A stretch of DNA of 11,509 nucleotides from a bacterium. Lineage in GTDB: Bacteria > Spirochaetota > Spirochaetia > JABEVK01. The first letter of the stretch is position 1. The number at the start of each line of letters is the position of its first letter. This document shows positions 6,328-11,072 of this stretch, piece by piece. The notes below the pieces were generated by a model. That model did no database searches, had not been told where the DNA came from, and was given only the letters and a program-made list of their open reading frames with translations. The position numbers and the translations under genes were made by a program. The stretch is taken from positions 1 to 11,509 of the forward strand of contig JAJXVP010000072.1 in NCBI GenBank assembly GCA_021782055.1. The letters are read 5' to 3'.

Positions 6328-6485
6328 CGTTTTTCCTCCTTAAACGACCTTGCTTCAAGCGCCTCTTCAACCAACACTCGAACCTGTTCCGAACGTGATC
6401 CACGTTTATCTTTTTTCGCTGTCTCAATAATTCTTTGGAGTAACTCATGACTAATTTTCAAGCTAATCATTTCATCCTTTTTCAT
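6324..6485 (-). CDS. Small ribbon-helix-helix protein (53 aa), first gene of left operon
   Basis: This is a probable dimeric transcription regulator of the Arc/MetJ/CopG type. The strand MISLKIS (about residues 6-12) would insert in the major groove. Helix A follows (HELLQRIIETAKKD), then a turn with KRGSRSEQ and helix B (VRVLVEEALEARS). The ATG follows AGGAG by 5 nt, and the stop overlaps the start of the next gene as ATGA. It is the first gene of the leftward recombination-replication operon, divergent from another RHH gene, with two palindromic AGGTATTACCT sites between them. Autoregulation is likely but inferred. Short RHH proteins can also be antitoxins; no toxin partner is visible, so a regulator is preferred. 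Confidence 0.8.
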   Translation of the reverse strand: MKKDEMISLKISHELLQRIIETAKKDKRGSRSEQVRVLVEEALEARSFKEEKR

Positions 6486-6499
6486 AATCGCTCCTATAA

Positions 6500-6567
6500 A
6501 GGTATTACCTTTTAATACCTTTTGTCAACATATTTTTTTAACAATAGGTATTACCTTTGCCGATAAA
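6500..6567. promoter_or_regulatory. Divergent control region with two AGGTATTACCT operators
   Basis: The 88-bp gap between divergent RHH genes holds two identical 11-bp palindromes AGGTA-T-TACCT (6500-6510 and 6546-6556) and an extra inverted half-site AATACC (6514-6519). The leftward -35 TTGACA (complement of 6523-6528) is exact, but its -10 is unclear and falls in the left operator. Rightward, TTAACA (6538-6543), N18 and GATAAA (6562-6567) flank the right operator. The core TTTGTCAACATAT (6521-6533) and GCCGATAA (6559-6566) recur at 11023-11035 and 11059-11066. Binding of an RHH protein is inferred. Confidence 0.65.
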
Positions 6568-6573
6568 TGAACC

Positions 6574-6750
6574 ATGACACGTCAATCGTCTACCAATAAG
6601 AGAATTTTCATAAGCGCTAAGGTGCTTCCTGTGATTATTACTGCCCTTGATGTTATTTCAGCGGAAGAGGATAGGTCACGCTCAAATGTCTTGGAAAGAA
6701 TTGTTCTTGCTTGGTTGAATGAGCATAGGCCCGACCTTATTAAAGAATGA
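6574..6750 (+). CDS. Small ribbon-helix-helix protein (58 aa), rightward
   Basis: It is a probable RHH repressor, the rightward half of the 6486-6573 switch. The strand is KRIFISA (residues 9-15). Helix A is VLPVIITALDVISAEE and helix B is SRSNVLERIVLAWLNEHRP. The spacing matches Arc-type folds. It is the only rightward gene between the two leftward operons, so its position matches that of the XRE repressor in the right-hand switch. No Shine-Dalgarno site precedes the ATG. A -10-like GATAAA lies at 6562-6567, so transcription would begin at or beside the A of the start codon, which suggests a leaderless mRNA. It ends facing the leftward tRNA-like element with no clear terminator. The fold is likely; its pairing with the AGGTATTACCT sites is inference. 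Confidence 0.75.
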   Translation: MTRQSSTNKRIFISAKVLPVIITALDVISAEEDRSRSNVLERIVLAWLNEHRPDLIKE

Positions 6751-6901
6751 TTCATCCGCCATCTTAACGGCCTACCCCGTGCCTGTGGTATAAACACGGG
6801 GCTCGCCCACTCCCTTTTGACGGGTATCCTCCAAGCCCGCCCCTTGACTACTGATACGCCCAATAGTCTGCGTTTTGGGACCAAAGCGGTAAATGGTCCG
6901 A
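6751..6901. other. GC-rich structured non-coding stretch
   Basis: No convincing gene lies here. The stretch is dense in inverted repeats: CCCCGTG/CACGGGG (6775-6781 and 6795-6801), supported by outer GGC/GCC arms, and GGACCA/TGGTCC (6878-6883 and 6894-6899), plus a weaker CGGG/CCCG near 6821-6838. No T tract follows on either strand, so it does not look like a standard terminator. It lies where the rightward RHH gene meets the leftward operon, just past the tRNA-like sequence. It may be a transcript-end structure or a small structured RNA. Confidence 0.4.
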
Positions 6902-6978
6902 TCACCGGGAGGGGAATTGAACCCCTGACATACTTTATCCACCCTGGAAAAGCCGCTCTCCCACTGAGCTACCCGGCG
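6902..6978 (-). tRNA. tRNA-like gene with a 12-nt anticodon loop (possibly tRNA-Pro-related)
   Basis: The leftward strand folds as a cloverleaf: acceptor CGCCGGG/CCCGGTG with discriminator A (one G-T pair), TA, D arm GCTC-AGTGGGA-GAGC, G26, anticodon stem GCTTT/AAAGT, variable loop ATGTC, and a T arm AGGGG-TTCAATT-CCCCT that pairs perfectly and has the usual TTC and A58. The anticodon loop TCCAGGGTGGAT has 12 bases instead of 7, so no ordinary anticodon can be read; it could fold further as CCA-GGG-TGG. A C1-G72 pair and A73 are features of bacterial tRNA-Pro, and GGG would be a proline anticodon, but this is only suggestive. CCA is not encoded next to A73. It lies 6 nt after a protein gene, so it may be processed from that transcript. 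It may be functional, decayed or a tRNA mimic. Confidence 0.6.
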
Positions 6979-6984
6979 GCCTTA

Positions 6985-7197
6985 TTAAACGATTGTCACC
7001 TTTTCCCAGCTACGACGAATTTTTCCAATCGTAACCATTTCGCCTTCGACGCTGGTCACTTCCCCTTTCGTGGGTCCTCGAACACCCTGGAACGTGACTT
7101 GAGTTCCGATGGCATATTCTTCCTTGATCCGATCTTCAAGGTGCTTTTGAGCCAGGTTACGCGCATGGGCCAACTCAGCCAAAGTCTTTTTTTCCAA
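6985..7197 (-). CDS. Small protein (70 aa), possible SH3-like barrel
   Basis: I do not recognise a family. An N-terminal helix (KTLAELAHARNLAQKHLEDR, residues 4-23) is followed by a strand-rich half with glycine turns (GTQVTFQGVRGPTKGEVTSV, then MVTIGKIRRSWEKVTIV), which looks like a small SH3- or KOW-like barrel that could bind nucleic acid or protein. The start is a TTG 10 nt after GAAGGAGG; no better start lies nearby. The ribosome site sits in the loop of a small GCCC/GGGC hairpin (7204-7218). It is the last protein gene of the right-hand operon, ending 6 nt before the tRNA-like element. Confidence 0.6.
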   Translation of the reverse strand: MEKKTLAELAHARNLAQKHLEDRIKEEYAIGTQVTFQGVRGPTKGEVTSVEGEMVTIGKIRRSWEKVTIV

Positions 7198-7203
7198 TTT
7201 CTT

Positions 7204-7224
7204 GCCCCTCCTTCGGGCTTTTTT
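7204..7224 (+). terminator. Short rightward terminator-like hairpin overlapping a ribosome site
   Basis: On the plus strand GCCC-CTCCTTC-GGGC is followed by six T's, which reads as a weak intrinsic terminator. On the leftward RNA the same sequence places the AAGGAG of the 70-residue protein gene in a hairpin loop. A second stem GCCGG/CCGGC lies at 7236-7254. Either reading is plausible; the stem has only four pairs. Confidence 0.35.
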
Positions 7225-7273
7225 GATCTTGTAATGCCGGTTACGTTTTCCGGCGTCCGCTTGACCGTTGAAA

Positions 7274-7999
7274 TTATGCTAGAATCGGCAAGCCTAAATC
7301 CTGAGATTCAAGCCATGAACGGATGTTTGAAAGCGCCTGAAGTTTCCAAGCCCCTCCGTCAGCCTCGAAAATCGCCGCTGTTACCGGGTCAGAGGGTCTT
7401 AGGCGGAAAATAAAATCCCCATCCGGCTGGACAACCTCGGGAAAAATCCTTCGGGCTTGTAACCGATAAATTCCCTTCGTTTCTTTTTTCTCAGTCAGTG
7501 CCCCACGGACCCCGATCCGAACATTGACCTGCTGAGAAACCCCGTCATCCTTCGTGTCGACGCCAGAGTCTTTGCTTACCGATGAAGCGATCTGAATAAT
7601 TTCCGACAACTCGTCACTCGGAAGGAAATATGTTTTTGCGTTGATGATGAATTTTTCCATTTCCATCCATCCACCGAATGAAAATGAGTCCGTTGTAATC
7701 GGCTCAACCTTTGCAAAAACCGTCCTTCGATTATCAGCCCCCAGATATTCTTGGACCAATGAAACTCGGTTTATGTCGTCAACAAGAATAAACATTTTTC
7801 CATCTGCAAGCCTTTCGCAATTTTGTTTCAGGTAAACAACCAAAGCCGACAAGCTCAAGAATTTCAAGGGCTCAGGCCGACGCGCCTCAAAAATAACAGG
7901 CTTCAAAGCGCGATCCGAATAAGTAATACCGTTAATCATAACGGTTTTTTGTGTCGCGTCTTGTAACGCCGCGATCTCTTTTACTGCTGTGCCATCCAT
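7274..7999 (-). CDS. Conserved phage early-region protein (241 aa), unknown function
   Basis: Function is unknown. The pattern matches a phage protein I recall from Firmicutes phages, coded next to the 'replication terminator' protein. Marks include VMINGITYSDR (about 20-30), the segment FILVDDINRVSLVQEYLGAD (about 70-89), FSFGGWMEMEKFIINA, a DDGVSQQVNVRIG stretch, IFPEVVQPDGDFIFRLRPSD and the closing FEADGGAWKLQALSNIRSWL. It is a soluble alpha/beta protein without membrane segments. The ATG has AGGAG about 10 nt upstream, inside the end of the preceding gene, and the two genes are separated by only 2 nt, so they are coupled. Conservation of the pair suggests a shared job, but none is known to me. 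Confidence 0.75.
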   Translation of the reverse strand: MDGTAVKEIAALQDATQKTVMINGITYSDRALKPVIFEARRPEPLKFLSLSALVVYLKQNCERLADGKMFILVDDINRVSLVQEYLGADNRRTVFAKVEPITTDSFSFGGWMEMEKFIINAKTYFLPSDELSEIIQIASSVSKDSGVDTKDDGVSQQVNVRIGVRGALTEKKETKGIYRLQARRIFPEVVQPDGDFIFRLRPSDPVTAAIFEADGGAWKLQALSNIRSWLESQDLGLPILA

Positions 8000-8001
8000 A
8001 G

Positions 8002-8352
8002 CTATTTATCTCCTACTGCTGAACGAAAACTCGTTTTGTTGTCTGCCAACGGCAACTCTTCCTGCTTAGGGTCATTAACATAGGCGGTTGCCTTAACCCC
8101 GTCATAAGAAAACAGAACCACGCCTTCGCTTGGCTTAACGGGAGCCAATTTGATCGTGGATGAAACCTTGGTTGACGCGAACTCTCGTGCCTCGTTCGGT
8201 TTGACCTCGATCTTGATATTGATTACACGCGCTGAATTCGGCGGTGTGTTTTCGTCGGCGATGTTTTCCATCACCTTTCGCCAGGCTTCGTTGAAAAGCT
8301 CGGCAATATGCCCTTGGTTAAGGTTGGCTAAACTAGCTTCCTTGTGTTCCAT
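8002..8352 (-). CDS. Phage protein of the 'replication terminator protein' type
   Basis: This 116-residue protein matches the pattern of small phage proteins often annotated as replication terminator protein: LANLNQGHIAELFNEAWRKVMENIADENT (helical, residues 8-36), then a beta-rich part VINIKIEVKPNEAREFASTK and SSTIKLAPVKPSEGVVLFSY, and a loose tail ending NDPKQEELPLADNK. The product name comes from annotation tradition and no terminator function is visible. The chosen ATG lies 7 nt after AAGGGG; a start 21 bp upstream lacks a ribosome site. It is followed 2 nt later by the conserved 241-residue protein gene, a pairing also seen in other phages from memory. A stem-loop precedes it at 8367-8386. 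Confidence 0.75.
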   Translation of the reverse strand: MEHKEASLANLNQGHIAELFNEAWRKVMENIADENTPPNSARVINIKIEVKPNEAREFASTKVSSTIKLAPVKPSEGVVLFSYDGVKATAYVNDPKQEELPLADNKTSFRSAVGDK

Positions 8353-8366
8353 ATCCTCACCCCTTC

Positions 8367-8398
8367 CCAGCATTAACCTGTGCTGGCCGGTTTTTTTT
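8367..8398 (+). terminator. Rightward terminator-like hairpin with T8
   Basis: CCAGCA/TGCTGG pair over an 8-nt loop (8367-8386), followed by CCGG and eight T's on the plus strand. The 4-nt gap before the T tract weakens it as a terminator. On the leftward RNA the same stem ends just before the AAGGGG ribosome site of the 8002-8352 gene. No rightward gene is served. Confidence 0.4.
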
Positions 8399-8654
8399 AA
8401 TCAACGTCAAGGCTGTATTCCAAATCCGCCTTTTTTAGTTCTTCTAGTTTTGTAAGGATTAGATTTTCAAAGCCTTCAACTTCACCAAGCCAGCTCGTAA
8501 TATCCACCCCCCCCACTCGGACCTGACGGATTTCAAAGAATTCCGGCCAGGACGGGTCATCCATGCCCCCATTTTGGGCTGGAATAAGCTCGGCGTACAC
8601 CTCAACGTCAACGCCAAAAAGTTCAATCATGTGTGTATCTAGTTCATAGCGCAT
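8397..8654 (-). CDS. Acidic small phage protein (85 aa), unknown
   Basis: I do not recognise a named family. It is strongly acidic, starting MRYELDTHMIELFGVDVEVY. The middle contains IPAQNGGMDDPSWPEFFEIR and VRVGGVDITSWLG, and it ends in an acidic helix LILTKLEELKKADLEYSLDVD. The beta-hairpin, acidic-loop and 'VDIT' pattern resembles small phage proteins of unknown role. I chose the ATG 7 nt after AAGGGG. The same frame is open for 41 more codons to a GTG, but that start has no ribosome site and the extra part is arginine-rich and unlike the rest. The stop codon overlaps the T8 tract of the hairpin upstream of the next gene. Confidence 0.65.
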   Translation of the reverse strand: MRYELDTHMIELFGVDVEVYAELIPAQNGGMDDPSWPEFFEIRQVRVGGVDITSWLGEVEGFENLILTKLEELKKADLEYSLDVD

Positions 8655-8830
8655 ACTTTCGCCCCTTGTTTCAAGCGCTCGAAATAAACCCATGCGGACG
8701 CCGAAACAATCTCGCGCCGGGTTAAGCTTCCCGATCCCAGGGAACAAGGCCGGTTTTCTCGGGACGCGCATCTCCACACGCGCTATCGGTGCCCAACCGC
8801 CTCTTTTTGGTGAGCGGGACCAATTAGTAA
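8655..8830. other. 176-bp gap with hairpins, no supported gene
   Basis: No gene with a credible ribosome site is visible. The stretch contains a 16-bp near-palindrome TTTCAAGCGCTCGAAA (8669-8684, one mismatch) just before the next ribosome site, and a TTCCC/GGGAA hairpin (8728-8744). The frame of the downstream gene stays open through most of it, so a longer form of that protein cannot be fully excluded. Confidence 0.4.
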
Positions 8831-9178
8831 CTAAGCCCCCGCGTACGTTACGCCAGGCGCTTGTGCCTCCGCTTCGGGCTCATCAGCCTGACCGTCGGCG
8901 GTAACTTTACCCTCAACGCTCACGGATTCTGGAGCGGGTGCTGTCAAGATGGCTCCGGTTGCGCTGTCAACAACCACGGGAGCCGACGGAACATTTTCAA
9001 CCGCTGCTGGCGCGGGAATGGTTTTCACGCCATGCCCCAGGTGCTTTTCAACCCAGGCTTCACCTACACCGATTTCATGGGCAACGAATTGCTCACCAGC
9101 CTGGAAAACCTTGACCGTGCCATTTACAAAGGCTCGAACCTGCTTTCCGATCTTAACCTCAAAGGTCTTGAATGACAT
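8831..9178 (-). CDS. Hypothetical phage protein with Ala/Pro/Val-rich tail
   Basis: I do not recognise a family. Residues 1-52 form a compact part (MSFKTFEVKIGKQVRAFVNG, then VFQAGEQFVAHEIGVGEAWV) that looks like a small beta domain with one helix. Residues 53-115 are low in complexity and rich in Ala, Pro, Val and Glu (AVENVPSAPVVVDSATGAIL, EPEAEAQAPG), probably disordered. The ATG follows AAGGAGGG by about 7 nt; an in-frame TTG two codons earlier is too close to that site. It lies mid-operon, preceded by an AAGCC/GGCTT hairpin. The domain-plus-tail layout hints at a structural or scaffold-like role, but the early-region position argues against a virion protein. Confidence 0.65.
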   Translation of the reverse strand: MSFKTFEVKIGKQVRAFVNGTVKVFQAGEQFVAHEIGVGEAWVEKHLGHGVKTIPAPAAVENVPSAPVVVDSATGAILTAPAPESVSVEGKVTADGQADEPEAEAQAPGVTYAGA

Positions 9179-9204
9179 TCTCAACCCTCCTTTTTCTTTT
9201 TTCT

Positions 9205-9229
9205 AAGCCCTCAACTCAGGCTTTAATTT
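9205..9229 (+). terminator. Weak rightward terminator-like hairpin
   Basis: AAGCC/GGCTT (9205-9209 and 9219-9223) over a 9-nt loop is followed on the plus strand by TAATTTTT. It overlaps the stop codon of the leftward gene ending at 9216. Only five base pairs support it, so it is weaker than the element at 5663-5695. Confidence 0.25.
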
Positions 9230-9557
9230 TTAGTTTTAATTTCCGACGCTCGGCCCTATTCATGAGCCCTGCCGGGTTTTGTTTTACAAAGCCACTTCTG
9301 CTTTTTGCAGGTGCCTTGGCAAGCTTTTCTTGGCTTTCCTTTAGTACCGCCATAAACGCCGGAACGGAAGCCAAGTTTCGATCCGCTTCACGTACCCGCT
9401 TATCAGCCAAGTTCATGACCTGCCGGTCAAAAAACCCTATTTCTTCTGGTTTTAGTGTTTTTTTTCGTAAGAAAACCGGCCCAGGCTTAGAAAGCCAAGC
9501 CCCAAACACCATAACGCCCGCGAAAACTAAGCCCATAAAAAAAGCGGAATCAAACAT
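9216..9557 (-). CDS. Small single-pass membrane protein (113 aa)
   Basis: I do not recognise a family. Residues 5-21 (AFFMGLVFAGVMVFGAW) form one membrane segment. A basic stretch follows (PGPVFLRKKTLK), then a helical, charged domain (IGFFDRQVMNLADKRVREAD, FMAVLKESQEKLAKAPAKSR) and a very basic end (MNRAERRKLKLKIKA). By the positive-inside rule the C-terminal part should be cytoplasmic, giving an N-out topology. The ATG follows AAGGGGAAAGAGA; the longer frame upstream runs into the preceding gene. It overlaps that gene by 8 bp. A basic cytoplasmic tail could bind nucleic acid at the membrane, which is speculation. Confidence 0.65.
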   Translation of the reverse strand: MFDSAFFMGLVFAGVMVFGAWLSKPGPVFLRKKTLKPEEIGFFDRQVMNLADKRVREADRNLASVPAFMAVLKESQEKLAKAPAKSRSGFVKQNPAGLMNRAERRKLKLKIKA

Positions 9558-9723
9558 TCTCTTTCCCCTTCTTTTCCCGGTCACGCATCCGCTGTTTAAG
9601 ATTTTTCAAAATTCTTTTGTGTTCCTCTTTCCCGGTGGAATCAAAATGGCCGCGCCGACGCTCAACGCGAATAATTTTACGCTCATCGCCATCATAAACC
9701 ACCGATGAAGGGCACCATTCCAT
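9550..9723 (-). CDS. Small basic protein (57 aa), unknown
   Basis: I do not recognise a family. It begins MEWCPSSVVYDGDERKIIRV, a short strand-rich start with one Cys, and ends in a highly charged helix (EEHKRILKNLKQRMRDREKK) that could form a coiled coil or bind nucleic acid. The chosen ATG lies 9 nt after GGGAGG and just past the stop of the upstream gene. A start 27 bp further up lies inside that gene without a ribosome site. It overlaps the following membrane-protein gene by 8 bp, so all these small genes are tightly coupled. Confidence 0.6.
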   Translation of the reverse strand: MEWCPSSVVYDGDERKIIRVERRRGHFDSTGKEEHKRILKNLKQRMRDREKKGKENV

Positions 9724-9724
9724 T

Positions 9725-9910
9725 TTAGACAACCTCCCGTGACGAAACATAAAAGCTCAACCGTGGCGGATGATTTTTCTTTTCCTCTCGCTCATTTTCA
9801 AACGACGCTCTATCCAAAGCCTCACGCTCTGTAGGGTAGGCTGTCAGCTCAAGCGACGCCCCGTCGCTTATCTCAAGGTTTTTCATCATCACGCGATATT
9901 CAACGGCCAC
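9725..9910 (-). CDS. Small protein (61 aa), unknown
   Basis: I do not recognise a family. It has a strand MAVEYRVMMKNLEI, a short loop SDGASLELTAY, a helix PTEREALDRASFENEREE and a closing strand LSFYVSSREVV, so a small alpha-beta sandwich is likely. The start is a GTG 6 nt after AAGGGGG. It overlaps the end of the HTH_17 gene by 11 bp and its own stop lies just before the next ATG. Its position after an excisionase-type gene does not define a role. Confidence 0.6.
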   Translation of the reverse strand: MAVEYRVMMKNLEISDGASLELTAYPTEREALDRASFENEREEKKNHPPRLSFYVSSREVV

Positions 9911-10118
9911 GACGTGCCCCCTTTAATTCCTTCAAGGCGTCCTCAATATCAGGAATACGGTTATTTTGTAGAAAAGCATCAACGTCTTTTGGGAGTATCC
10001 AAACTTGACGGCCCCGCCTCGATACGGCAATTTCCCGTGAGGCGATATAACGCTCAACTGTCCGCTTGCTCACTTTTAGATACTCGGCCAATGTTTCAGG
10101 TGTGAATAAATCACTCAT
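9900..10118 (-). CDS. Excisionase-type HTH_17 DNA-binding protein
   Basis: This 72-residue protein is a winged-helix DNA-binding protein of the excisionase/MerR-like HTH_17 family. Residues 4-50 hold the pattern: FTPETLAEYLKVSKRTVERY (helix-turn-helix), then the wing IAVSRRGRQVWILPKDVDAF. A short C-terminal helix with basic residues (LKELKGARRGR) follows. In phages such proteins act as recombination directionality factors or as small regulators. No integrase gene is visible, so an excisionase role is not proven. The ATG follows AAGGTGGG by 7 nt and overlaps the stop of the Rha-KilAC gene as ATGA, which links it to the antirepressor. Confidence 0.82.
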   Translation of the reverse strand: MSDLFTPETLAEYLKVSKRTVERYIASREIAVSRRGRQVWILPKDVDAFLQNNRIPDIEDALKELKGARRGR

Positions 10119-10819
10119 AAAACACCCACCTTGGCGCGATCTTTTTCAATTACGCGCCGACAAAGCTCGACACCTTTTTGGAACACAACGGTTTTCAGAA
10201 AGATTTTTGCCGACCCGTCAGCGGTAAACGACGGCGTTTCTACAACTCGAAAACACCCAGCGTCAATGTATTTTTGATAAGGCTGGTTGTCGCCCATGAG
10301 TATACCAAAGCGCCTAAGCGCTTCAAAAAGGTTATTCCGGCCATAGCCGGGAACCGCCAATACCTTGGCAACCTCGCCAATGTCGATGGTGTCAGTAGAA
10401 CCTAAAACCGCCTTGTAAAAGGCTACCTTGGGACGGTCAGCCTCTATTTGTTTAGTGGCGGCTTCTAGCTTCTCGGTCTGGTCAGCGGCCAAGCGTAGAG
10501 CGGAAACGTAATCCTTTGGGATGTCAAAGGTTCCCATAGCCTTTTCGCGTTCGAGCTGGTTTAATCGGTCAATAACGGCGGCTCGAAGCTGGACACTGTA
10601 GCCTGTGACAAGAATCATGACTTCGCGGGGAGGTAAAAGATAGCAGGTTCTTTCCTCGCCATTCCCAGCCTTGTAGACCGAAGCAAATCTGCTTTGGTCG
10701 ATTTCTAACCCTTCCAGAACCTTGCGGATGTCTCTGCAAACATCCCCGTGGTTCTTGCCAGTAATCTCGGCGATTTCGCGGCTGTCCATTGTGACGCCGA
10801 TTTTTTCTATGTCGTTCAA
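10115..10819 (-). CDS. Rha-family / KilAC phage antirepressor
   Basis: It is a two-domain phage regulator. Residues 8-92 form a Rha-type domain (MDSREIAEITGKNHGDVCRD, then LLPPREVMILVTGYSVQLRA and VIDRLNQLERE). Residues 100-128 form a helical linker. Residues 130-230 form a KilAC/ANT domain with GEVAKVLAVPGYGRNNLFEA, GILMGDNQPYQKYIDAGCFR and FLKTVVFQKGVELCRRVIEK. Proteins of this design act as antirepressors or interfere with phage growth when the host lacks IHF (Rha); here, position beside an XRE repressor favours the antirepressor role. The start is a TTG 7 nt after GGAGG that overlaps the stop of the RHH gene upstream as TTGA. It is the second gene of the operon opposite the repressor. Confidence 0.9.
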   Translation of the reverse strand: MNDIEKIGVTMDSREIAEITGKNHGDVCRDIRKVLEGLEIDQSRFASVYKAGNGEERTCYLLPPREVMILVTGYSVQLRAAVIDRLNQLEREKAMGTFDIPKDYVSALRLAADQTEKLEAATKQIEADRPKVAFYKAVLGSTDTIDIGEVAKVLAVPGYGRNNLFEALRRFGILMGDNQPYQKYIDAGCFRVVETPSFTADGSAKIFLKTVVFQKGVELCRRVIEKDRAKVGVL

Positions 10820-10995
10820 TTCTTGGCCTCCTCTTTTTCAATCGCATCAAGGATTAGAACTCTCACCCACTGGGTAGCTTTTCTCCCAGTAGAATCCAAA
10901 AAGTTTTTTACTTTTGTTTTTTCTTCTGGATTCATTGGAACTGCTATTTTTAGATAGCGCTCCCTTTGTGTTAATACGCTTTTATTCGCATTCAT
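10816..10995 (-). CDS. Small ribbon-helix-helix protein (59 aa), first gene of right operon
   Basis: It is a probable RHH transcription regulator. The strand is RYLKIAVPM (residues 13-21). Helix A is NPEEKTKVKNFLDSTGR and helix B is KATQWVRVLILDAIEKEE; these match the RHH pattern closely. It opens the leftward operon divergent from the XRE repressor. The ATG has no ribosome site, and the TATAAT of the promoter (complement of 11003-11008) lies 7 nt before it, so the mRNA should be leaderless or nearly so. Its stop overlaps the TTG start of the antirepressor gene. It could balance the XRE repressor in the manner of Cro, which is inference. Confidence 0.78.
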   Translation of the reverse strand: MNANKSVLTQRERYLKIAVPMNPEEKTKVKNFLDSTGRKATQWVRVLILDAIEKEEAKN

Positions 10996-11002
10996 GTGAT
11001 TG

Positions 11003-11030
11003 ATTATACGCCTTAAAGCGCATTTGTCAA
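11003..11030 (-). promoter_or_regulatory. Strong leftward sigma-70 promoter of right operon
   Basis: TTGACA (complement of 11025-11030), a 16-nt spacer and a perfect TATAAT (complement of 11003-11008) drive the leftward operon. The spacer holds most of a near-palindromic operator candidate (11008-11022), so a bound repressor would block the promoter. Transcription should start at or within 2 nt of the ATG at 10995. Confidence 0.8.
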
Positions 11031-11067
11031 CATATATTTACGCTTTTTTTCGCACTATGCCGATAAG
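11008..11067. promoter_or_regulatory. Repressor/RHH divergent control region, two operator candidates
   Basis: Two 15-bp elements, ACGCCTTAAAGCGCA (11008-11022) and ACGCTTTTTTTCGCA (11040-11054), match at 10 of 15 positions and lie 32 bp apart on either side of the shared core TTTGTCAACATAT (11023-11035). The first is nearly palindromic (CGCCTTAAAGCG). The rightward repressor promoter may use GATAAG (11062-11067) with TTTACG (11037-11042, 19-nt spacer), which is weak. Binding by the XRE protein is inferred from position. Confidence 0.55.
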
Positions 11068-11072
11068 ATGTT

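Noticed and set aside
6582..6905. Leftward frame of 107 codons
   Set aside because: It lies opposite the rightward RHH gene and runs through the hairpin-rich stretch; no ribosome site and arginine/serine-rich composition typical of a shadow frame.
6817..7413. Long rightward frame of 198 codons
   Set aside because: It crosses the tRNA-like element and lies opposite two leftward genes with good ribosome sites; its residues show no family pattern.
8655..8777. N-terminal extension of the 85-residue acidic protein from a GTG at 8777
   Set aside because: No ribosome site precedes the GTG and the extension is basic, unlike the acidic rest, while the ATG at 8654 has AAGGGG at proper distance.
9172..9708. 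Rightward frame of 178 codons
   Set aside because: It covers two leftward genes with strong starts; hydrophobic and Ser-rich content reflects the complement of Lys/Glu codons.
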